Source: Gammaproteobacteria bacterium
GTDB taxonomy: Bacteria; Pseudomonadota; Gammaproteobacteria; Steroidobacterales; Woeseiaceae
NCBI GenBank assembly: GCA_009937445.1
Contig: JAACFM010000012.1
Coordinates: 1 to 41,658 of the forward strand
DNA: 41,658 nt
Direction of reading: 5' to 3'
Position 1 is the first letter of the stretch; every line of letters begins with the position of its first letter. Below the pieces are notes generated by a model. That model did no database searches. It was not told where the DNA came from and worked only from the letters and a program-made list of their open reading frames with translations. Below, in pieces: positions 35,351-41,658 of the stretch. A program made the position numbers and the translations under genes.

Positions 35351-36238
35351 TCAAGAGTCTTTCGGCAAACGTACACCCGATGCCTCGATCGCGGCCGGTA
35401 TTGTTTCGATTCGACCCAATGTCGACAGGTTTACGCCGGATACTCCTGGAATTGACGCCAGTTCGCGTATTAGCTCCGCACATATTTCGACGCCTTCGCT
35501 TTCGGGATCAGATGCCTGCTCCATACGATCGATAATTGCATCCGGTATCTGTGCGCCCTCTACATTGTCTCGTATCCAGTGCGCGACCTTTGCCGACGGC
35601 AAGGGGGATGCGGCCATAATGAAGTTAAGCTTATGCGTCAGCTTTGATTCGACCACGCTTTTCATGTACTTACGGACCACTGGCATGTCGAAGCAGAGTG
35701 AATTCTGTACGAATCTGGCACCTGACTCGCATTTCAGTAGCAAACTTTTTGGTTCCCATTCTGCTGCCGGCGCAAACACTTTGGCACTGGCACCCGTGAG
35801 AAGATCGGCTGCAAATGGATAGTCGCCGGACTCTTTCATACTGCGAATGTAGTTCATGAATTCGATAGCAGACAAATCGAACACGTTTTGCACGCCGCTG
35901 TTATTGTCCTTATCAAATTTCTTGCCGCGTTTTACCAATATGCTGCTTACGCCGATTGCCGAAGCGCCGATAAGATCCTTGACCATTGCAATTCTATTTC
36001 GATCCCGGCAGATCATATGCAGAACCGGATCAATTCCCAGCGGCATGAGTATTGCCGCAGCGGCAAGCCCGGCCATTTGCATCCGTGTGCTCGACTCGTC
36101 GGCGACTTGAATTGCATCCACCGCCGGCTGCAGGATTTCACCCTGCCGGATTAAAGCCTCAGCGTCGGGTGCCTCTGCCAGATTTACCTGGCCGGTTACA
36201 ACAAAATCACTATTCTTGAGAGATTCTTTGAATGTCAT
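35351..36238 (-). CDS. Methylenetetrahydrofolate reductase-like (MetF family) protein
   Basis: A 295-residue TIM-barrel protein of the MetF superfamily but divergent from biosynthetic MetF. Visible pieces are a beta-strand start FVVTGQVNLAEAPD, MLAAAAI-type helix, HMICRDRNRIAM (where MetF has a folate-binding TxRDRN motif), GVSSILVKRGKK and a long C-terminal helical part. It lies three bases before the fused kinase gene and 43 bases after the flavoprotein gene, so it is probably co-transcribed. In this setting it may handle one-carbon units bound to tetrahydrofolate released by demethylation; direction and cofactor are unknown. Confidence 0.75.
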   Translation of the reverse strand: MTFKESLKNSDFVVTGQVNLAEAPDAEALIRQGEILQPAVDAIQVADESSTRMQMAGLAAAAILMPLGIDPVLHMICRDRNRIAMVKDLIGASAIGVSSILVKRGKKFDKDNNSGVQNVFDLSAIEFMNYIRSMKESGDYPFAADLLTGASAKVFAPAAEWEPKSLLLKCESGARFVQNSLCFDMPVVRKYMKSVVESKLTHKLNFIMAASPLPSAKVAHWIRDNVEGAQIPDAIIDRMEQASDPESEGVEICAELIRELASIPGVSGVNLSTLGRIETIPAAIEASGVRLPKDS

Positions 36239-36281
36239 GCGATGCCTAAGGTTCGGGAATGTCTGGTCGGTCGCGACCGGC

Positions 36282-38354
36282 TCAGACCATAATCATGGGT
36301 CGCTCTTTCTTAAACGCTTGTTCTGAGTCGCCGGCATCAATGGTCCTTGCGCATTCATGTCCTGAATACACGGCATGAACTATTGCGCCGGGCACGTGGC
36401 AGTCGCCAATGCTACGCACGATGTTGATGCCGGCATCCGATAATCGGTCACGGTCAGCAACCAGTTCCTGATAGAGAGCATCGTTTGCTTTTCTGAAACC
36501 GGTGATAACAAGCGCAGCCGCTTCGACCGAACTGACGCCGCCACCGTCATAAACGCTTGCCAATGCAGCAACGCCATTGCTAAACCCGGTCAGGTAGTTT
36601 TCGAACACCATGTTGACCCCCAGTTCGATCATTCGCGTTCTGATGTTCCCCATTTCATTGTTCATGAAGGTCCACGCAGAAACGGAACTCGCTGTTGTCA
36701 CCAGGGTAACGTCATGGCCGCGTTTTCGCAGAAGTTCCGCGAGGCAGCTTCCCATGTAGTAGTGATCGAAGTCGTAGATGACGACGGGGCCTTCGAGTTC
36801 GGCACCTGCCATGATGTCGTCCGGTGTGAACACGGCCTCACCAGAAAGTTCTCCTGCAGGCCGTCCGGTCATACTCAATATCTCTCGCGTCCAGGTCGCT
36901 CCGGTAGCGATGACTACGTTTTCGCAGCCGAAATCGATGACGTCCTGTGTGCAGAGCTGGCTGCCACGATAGATGTCGACGTTGCCCATGGATTGAATCA
37001 GGTTGGTTCGATAGTCCCGCACGCGGGCCCAGGTTGCGAGCCCCGGTAAAGCAGACTCAATCGTAACGCGACCACCGAGTTCCTCTCTCGCGTCAGTCAG
37101 CGTGACGGCAAAGCCTCTCAATCCCAATGCGCGAGTGCACTCCAGGCCAGCCGGTCCTGCGCCAACCACCAGCACTCCTTGATCGGGATCACCGGGCGGT
37201 ATCCGTTCCGGATGCCAATCGCGGCGCCACTCTTCACCCATGGTCGGGTTTTGTGTGCAGCGCACGGGGATGCAGTCGTGATAGCCGGAGACGCAGATAT
37301 TGCAGCCGATGCACTCGCGAATTTCATCCTCGCGTCCCTCGTTGATCTTGTTTGGTAGAAACGGATCAGCGATGGATGGGCGAGCAGCTCCGATAAAGTC
37401 CAGAATGCCGCGTTTAACCTGGCTGACCATCGCGTCGGGTGATGTAAAGCGGCCAACGCCAACCACGGGCCGCGACGTCAACGGTTTTACGAAGCTGTTG
37501 ATGGGTTCCTGAGCGCCTTGTTCGCTAAATCGCGCTGAGGCAGTTTCGGTCGTCCAGCTTGAGGATTTCACGTCCCACAAGTCCGGTACTTCAGACAACA
37601 TGGAAATGACTTCGTGGGCCTCGGACTCACAGGATTCACTCGGGATTTGCAGCAATTCATCCGTGCTAAAACGCAAGGCAACAGCACAGGTATCGCCGAC
37701 GGCGTCTTTCATTTCCTCAATAATTTCGCGAGTCAGTCGAACCCGGTTTTCCAAACTACCGCCGTACTCGTCTGTTCGTTTGTTCAGCCACGGCAACAGA
37801 AATTGATAGGGGCCGAAATTCATGCCGGCATATATATAGATGATGTCAAACCCTGCCGACTTGGAACGCTTTGCAGCATCAACATGCCAGCGTCGAAAAT
37901 CGCGAATATCCTGCTTGTCCATCGGCCGTGATTGCGTGAGATTTATCCAGCCAGGATAGGTGGTGTCAGCGGAGATGCCGGAGGCAGATATCAAGGGCAT
38001 GCGAGAATAGCGATTGCCCGTTCCGCTGCCGCCGTGCCAGAGTTCAACACCGGCCAGCGCACCGTGTCGGTGAACGGCATCCACCATTAACGCGTGCACC
38101 TTGATGTCTTCATCGTCCCACATGCGGCAATTGCCCAGAGGAGTATCGTCTGAGCTCGGATGGATGGAACAATAGCCGGTGTTGACGACGCCCCAGCCAC
38201 CTTCGGCCCGGACTTCACGCATGGCGGCCCGCGTGTGCGGCATCTGGTTTCCGGTCCCGAGCGCATGTGGCGTGCAATAAAATCGATTGGGCGCTGTTAC
38301 AGGACCGATACGGACCGGTTCAAAAAGAATATCGTAACGGGGATTTCTACTCAC
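36282..38354 (-). CDS. Trimethylamine dehydrogenase-like iron-sulfur flavoprotein
   Basis: A 690-residue enzyme of the TMADH / 2,4-dienoyl-CoA reductase family. An FMN TIM barrel (about 8-335) is followed by the 4Fe-4S motif CIGCNIC plus Cys366 (348-366), then an FAD/NAD-type domain starting VLVVGAGPAGLECTRALG. The N-terminus (DILFEPVRIGP, NTGYCSIHPSSDD) closely tracks trimethylamine dehydrogenase. But the residue matching the flavin-linking Cys30 is Ala31, and Met178 occupies the place of His172, so substrate and FMN attachment differ. It is probably an N-demethylase or amine oxidoreductase. The start is GTG at 38354. First gene of a three-gene operon. Confidence 0.85.
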   Translation of the reverse strand: MSRNPRYDILFEPVRIGPVTAPNRFYCTPHALGTGNQMPHTRAAMREVRAEGGWGVVNTGYCSIHPSSDDTPLGNCRMWDDEDIKVHALMVDAVHRHGALAGVELWHGGSGTGNRYSRMPLISASGISADTTYPGWINLTQSRPMDKQDIRDFRRWHVDAAKRSKSAGFDIIYIYAGMNFGPYQFLLPWLNKRTDEYGGSLENRVRLTREIIEEMKDAVGDTCAVALRFSTDELLQIPSESCESEAHEVISMLSEVPDLWDVKSSSWTTETASARFSEQGAQEPINSFVKPLTSRPVVGVGRFTSPDAMVSQVKRGILDFIGAARPSIADPFLPNKINEGREDEIRECIGCNICVSGYHDCIPVRCTQNPTMGEEWRRDWHPERIPPGDPDQGVLVVGAGPAGLECTRALGLRGFAVTLTDAREELGGRVTIESALPGLATWARVRDYRTNLIQSMGNVDIYRGSQLCTQDVIDFGCENVVIATGATWTREILSMTGRPAGELSGEAVFTPDDIMAGAELEGPVVIYDFDHYYMGSCLAELLRKRGHDVTLVTTASSVSAWTFMNNEMGNIRTRMIELGVNMVFENYLTGFSNGVAALASVYDGGGVSSVEAAALVITGFRKANDALYQELVADRDRLSDAGINIVRSIGDCHVPGAIVHAVYSGHECARTIDAGDSEQAFKKERPMIMV

Positions 38355-38529
38355 GCGGCGTATTTCTCGATGGTTGTTGTGAAGCGGCGGCGACTAAATT
38401 CAAATGTATCATTCCAAACCGCTTCGATCCGAGATTTTTCTGCTTTCACAGACAGTCATTGAAGACAATTCTCGTACAGCAGAACTGATTTATGAGACGA
38501 TTTAATCTTCGCGATTGAGAGATTCGAGT

Positions 38530-39000
38530 TTGAAAGAAAACAGCAAGTCTATTCTGTTTGTCTGCATGGGCAATATCTGCAGATCACCCACGGCGGAGGG
38601 CGTCTTCAGACACCATGTTGATGAAAGAGGATTGGGCGATCGTATAGTCGCTGATTCTGCCGGGACACACGCCTATCACGTTGGCGAGCCGCCGGATCGA
38701 CGCGCATTTGCTGCTGCCGAACGGCGAGGCATATCTCTTGCAAAGATACGTGCAAGACGTGTCAGTGACCGTGATTTCGAAGAGTTCGATTACATCATCG
38801 CGATGGATGAAGACAATCAGCGGCACTTGCTCGAGCAGGCACCTGAAGAGCATCGGTCAAAGGTGCAGTTATTCCTGAGCTTTGCGGCCGTCGATGAAAT
38901 CGAGGTTCCGGACCCGTACTACGGCGGAGCCGCCGGGTTCGAGCGAGTGCTGGATCTGGTCGAAGAAGCGTCTCGAGGATTACTCGAGACGCTCACCTAG
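38530..39000 (+). CDS. Low-molecular-weight protein-tyrosine phosphatase
   Basis: A 156-residue phosphatase. The active-site loop C-x5-R-S is VCMGNICRSP at residues 11-20 (Cys12, Arg18), and the general acid Asp is in VPDPYYGG. I choose TTG at 38530 because GAGAG lies about eight bases upstream; another TTG at 38515 would add five residues. It matches PA2978 (ptpA) by position between kdsB and rne. Such enzymes often act on tyrosine kinases of polysaccharide export, but no such kinase is nearby. Confidence 0.92.
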   Translation: MKENSKSILFVCMGNICRSPTAEGVFRHHVDERGLGDRIVADSAGTHAYHVGEPPDRRAFAAAERRGISLAKIRARRVSDRDFEEFDYIIAMDEDNQRHLLEQAPEEHRSKVQLFLSFAAVDEIEVPDPYYGGAAGFERVLDLVEEASRGLLETLT

Positions 39001-39010
39001 TCGATCGGCC

Positions 39011-41647
39011 TTATTCGGAATCCCAAGGCAGTAATTTAGCAGCAGGTTTTGATTCTGCAGCCGGCGCTGGCTGCGCTTCAGGAGCTGGTTTTGGCTCAGG
39101 TTTCGCTTCGGCCGCTGGCGTTGGGTCAGCTTTTGGCTTCGGCTTACGCGCCGGTCTTGGCGCAGCTTTCGGCTGCGCTTCGGCGGCTGGTTTTGGTTCA
39201 GCTTTCGGCTGCGCTTCGGCGGCTGGTTTTGGTTCAGCTTTAGGCTTGGCTTCGGCGGCTGGCTTTGGCTCAGCTTTAGGCTTGGCTTCAGTAGCCGGTT
39301 TCGATGCTGGCTTTGACGCAGACTCGGCTACAGCCGGAGCCTTTTGCGATGCAGTGTCGTCAGCCTTTGGGGCGTCTTGTGCACGCTCCGCGTCGGTACG
39401 CGCCTTCGGCGGGCCATCAGCCTTCGGCTTGCGGCGACGTGGTTTAGGCTTGTTTTCTGACGGTGCCTGGTCTGCTGCAGGTTTTGCCTGGGTCTCAGGT
39501 TTGGCCTGGGTCTCAGGCTTCGCCTGTTGTTCTACCGGCTTGCTATCCGCTGACTTGTCGGCTGGCGTTGGATCTGTGGCCGCAGCATCAACGCTTTGTT
39601 GTTGAATCTCATTGGTCTGCTCAGTTTTATCGCCACTGCTACGACGACGTCTGCGTCCACCGCGACTGCGCCGACTGCGCGTCCGCTTTTGCTCAGTATT
39701 AGCTTCATCAGACTGTTCGTTCTGCGCCTGATTCTGATTTTGCTGAGCGTTCTGCGCTGCTTGATCGGCATTCTTGGGCTGTTGATTCCTGTTTTGTTGT
39801 TTGGCAGGTGCCTTTTTCGCCGTCTTCTTACGCTGATTGCCGCGATTGTCGTTTCGCGAGCGCGAGTCGTTGCGGTTACGTGACTGTTGTTGCGACCGAC
39901 GGCCACGATCGCCCTGGGTCTTTTTGCCGCGGCGGTGCTGCGGTTTCTTTTTGTCGTCGTCATCAGAAGTGAACCAACCGATAATGGTTGCCCACAATCC
40001 TTTGCCAGGAGGTTTGGCAGGCTCCTTGCGTTTCGGCGCCGGTGTTGATGGTTTCAGCGTGCCGACAGCGGCCGCTTCGGCACCTTTGCGCTCCAGGATT
40101 GCCTGCGGTGACTCCGGTTCGATGGGTGCGTTTACTAGCGCAAAACTCGCGCCCATGTTTTCCGCCAACTCCATCTGATCATCGCGCACGCGACGAACAT
40201 CGTAATGCGGTGTTTCCAGGTGCGAGTTCGCAACCAGGACGACCTGAGTTTCATTGCTGCTTTCGAGGTTCTGTACCCAGTCACGCTTTTCATTGAGCAG
40301 GTAAGTCGCCACTTCTACTGGCAACTGTGCGATGACTTTTGCGGTGCGCTCTTTGCGCGCTTCCTCACCAATGATGCGCAAGATGGCGAGTGCCAATGAC
40401 TCGGTACCGCGAATCGTGCCAAATCCGTTACAGCGCGGACACGTCTTGTAAGCCGATTCACCGATCGACGGACGCAGACGCTGGCGCGACATCTCCAGAA
40501 GACCAAAGCGACTGATCTTGCCGATTTGAATACGCGCTCTGTCCTGGCGAACCGCATCACGCAGTCTGTTTTCAACATCGCGCTGATTCTTCTGCGGGCC
40601 CATGTCGATGAAGTCGATAACGATGAGGCCACCGAGATCTCGAATTCGCAGCTGACGAGCGATTTCATCCGCTGCTTCGAGGTTGGTGTTGTACGCAGTC
40701 GTTTCGATATCGCCGCCCTTGGTTGCGCGGGCGGAGTTGATATCGATTGATACCATAGCTTCGGTATGATCGATAACAATACTGCCACCTGCCGGCAGCG
40801 TTACCGTATGGGCAAATGCGGACTCAATCTGCGTCTCGATCTGGAAGCGTGTAAACAGCGGCACCGGATCGACGTAGTGTTTCAATTTGCGCAAGTTGTG
40901 GGGCATTGTCTGTTCGACGTGCTCGTAGGCGACCTTATAAGTCGCCTCGTCGTCAATAAGAATCTCGCCGATGTCGTTGGTCAGGTAGTCACGCAGAGCG
41001 CGAACCACCGAATCACTTTCGCGATAGAGCAGGAAGGGCGACTTCCGCTCCAGAACCACATTGAGAATCGCTGTCCAGACGGTTAGAAGGTTTTGCAGAT
41101 CCCACGCCAGCTCTTCGGCGCTGCGATCGATGCCGGCGGTCCTCAGGATGACGCTCATATTCTCGGGGATTTCGATCTCATTCAGCGCTTGTCTTGCCAG
41201 ATCACGGTCTTCACCGGTAATGCGCCGCGAGACACCGCCCGAGCGGTCTTTGTTTGGCTTCAAGACAATAAAGCGACCCGCAAGGCTGACGAATGTTGTC
41301 AGCGCTGCGCCTTTATTGCCACGCTCTTCCTTTTCGACCTGGACGACAATGTCCTGGCCTTCCTTAAGAACGTCTTTGATATTGGGTTTGCCGCCACCCT
41401 TGTTTTCCTTAACGAAATACTCGCTGGAAATTTCTTTCAGCGGCAGGAAACCGTGGCGTTCTGCACCGTAATCGACAAAAGCGGCCTCGAGACTGGGCTC
41501 GACGCGCGTGATTTTTCCTTTGTAGATGTTGGCTTTTTTGCGTTCGCTAGCCGGTGCTTCGATGTTGAGGTCGTACAGGAGTTGGCCGTCGACCATCGCC
41601 ATGCGCAACTCTTCTTCTTGAGTTGCATTGATTAGCATTCTTTTCAT
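39011..41647 (-). CDS. rne: Ribonuclease E
   Basis: An 878-residue endoribonuclease and RNA degradosome scaffold. The catalytic half has an S1 domain (about 38-120), the metal ligands Asp302 (MVSIDINSAR) and Asp345 (IVIDFIDMG), and the zinc-link CPRC at 403-406. All of these are one position from E. coli numbering. An amphipathic membrane-targeting helix GKGLWATIIGWFTS lies at 548-561, followed by arginine-rich RNA-binding stretches, Gln/Asn-rich sequence and a Lys/Pro/Ala repeat tail. The ATG is eleven bases from the window edge; its long leader is outside. It is convergent with the phosphatase, ten bases apart. Confidence 0.97.
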   Translation of the reverse strand: MKRMLINATQEEELRMAMVDGQLLYDLNIEAPASERKKANIYKGKITRVEPSLEAAFVDYGAERHGFLPLKEISSEYFVKENKGGGKPNIKDVLKEGQDIVVQVEKEERGNKGAALTTFVSLAGRFIVLKPNKDRSGGVSRRITGEDRDLARQALNEIEIPENMSVILRTAGIDRSAEELAWDLQNLLTVWTAILNVVLERKSPFLLYRESDSVVRALRDYLTNDIGEILIDDEATYKVAYEHVEQTMPHNLRKLKHYVDPVPLFTRFQIETQIESAFAHTVTLPAGGSIVIDHTEAMVSIDINSARATKGGDIETTAYNTNLEAADEIARQLRIRDLGGLIVIDFIDMGPQKNQRDVENRLRDAVRQDRARIQIGKISRFGLLEMSRQRLRPSIGESAYKTCPRCNGFGTIRGTESLALAILRIIGEEARKERTAKVIAQLPVEVATYLLNEKRDWVQNLESSNETQVVLVANSHLETPHYDVRRVRDDQMELAENMGASFALVNAPIEPESPQAILERKGAEAAAVGTLKPSTPAPKRKEPAKPPGKGLWATIIGWFTSDDDDKKKPQHRRGKKTQGDRGRRSQQQSRNRNDSRSRNDNRGNQRKKTAKKAPAKQQNRNQQPKNADQAAQNAQQNQNQAQNEQSDEANTEQKRTRSRRSRGGRRRRRSSGDKTEQTNEIQQQSVDAAATDPTPADKSADSKPVEQQAKPETQAKPETQAKPAADQAPSENKPKPRRRKPKADGPPKARTDAERAQDAPKADDTASQKAPAVAESASKPASKPATEAKPKAEPKPAAEAKPKAEPKPAAEAQPKAEPKPAAEAQPKAAPRPARKPKPKADPTPAAEAKPEPKPAPEAQPAPAAESKPAAKLLPWDSE
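39165..39298. repeat. 36-bp tandem repeat in the rne tail
   Basis: Two identical 36-bp units (39165-39200 and 39201-39236) are followed by a third diverged unit (39237-39272) and a partial fourth to about 39298. Each encodes twelve residues of the type AEPKPAAEAQPK in the disordered C-terminal part of RNase E. The perfect identity of two units indicates recent duplication, so copy number may vary between strains. Confidence 0.9.
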
Positions 41648-41658
41648 GTTGCCCTACT

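Noticed and set aside
39049-39883. Hydrophobic plus-strand frames opposite the rne tail
   Set aside because: They are antisense reads of Lys/Pro/Ala and Arg-rich repeats, which give leucine-rich artefacts.
1-41658. tRNA, rRNA, prophage or insertion-sequence genes
   Set aside because: I saw no clover-leaf, rRNA, transposase, integrase or phage structural signature on either strand.

Overview
The window looks like a chromosomal segment of a marine-type gammaproteobacterium. That placement is inferred from gene order and protein resemblance; no 16S or database search was possible. Coding density is very high, many genes overlap by 1-8 bases, and GTG/TTG starts are common. Much of the layout follows the order known from Pseudomonas aeruginosa: rpoE-rseABC, then lepA-lepB-DUF4845-rnc-era-recO-pdxJ-acpS. 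A second conserved stretch runs nagZ-MTI phosphorylase, csiV-mfd, lolCDE, DUF2062, comEC, exbB-exbD-msbA-lpxK-kdsB, ptpA and rne.

Region 1 (1-14.5 kb, all plus strand) starts with the 3' end of sdhB, then the flavinylation factor sdhE and a YgfX-like membrane protein. Next comes the sigma-E envelope stress operon (rpoE, rseA, rseB, rseC), preceded by a good candidate sigma-E promoter. It continues with a glutaredoxin-like protein, LepA, signal peptidase I, a DUF4845 protein, RNase III, Era, RecO, PdxJ and AcpS. It ends with a predicted 3'-5' exonuclease, the rRNA methyltransferase RlmD, NagZ and a methylthioinosine phosphorylase.

Region 2 (14.5-17.3 kb) is accessory: a PAS-like protein with a degenerate GGDEF domain, an anchored protein of unknown function, a TerB-fold protein, and a small membrane protein behind a structured AT-richer leader. 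Region 3 (17.3-22 kb, minus strand) holds mfd-csiV and a small BamE-like periplasmic protein with a clear intrinsic terminator.

Region 4 (22-33 kb) is an envelope-biogenesis block: the lipoprotein exporter LolCED, a DUF2062 protein, ComEC, ExbB/ExbD, MsbA, LpxK and KdsB. Between lolD and the convergent DUF2062 gene sit two large hairpins in opposite orientation. They share a conserved loop, but their stems have different sequences that still pair. This is the most unusual non-coding signal here.

Region 5 (33-38.4 kb, minus strand) is a three-gene catabolic operon inserted between kdsB and ptpA: a trimethylamine-dehydrogenase-like flavoprotein lacking the flavin-linking cysteine, a MetF-like protein, and a fused small-molecule kinase / PLP phospho-lyase. 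It may break down an N-methylated hydroxyamine and pass its methyl groups to folate. Region 6 (38.5-41.6 kb) has a low-molecular-weight tyrosine phosphatase convergent with RNase E, whose disordered tail carries a 36-bp tandem repeat.
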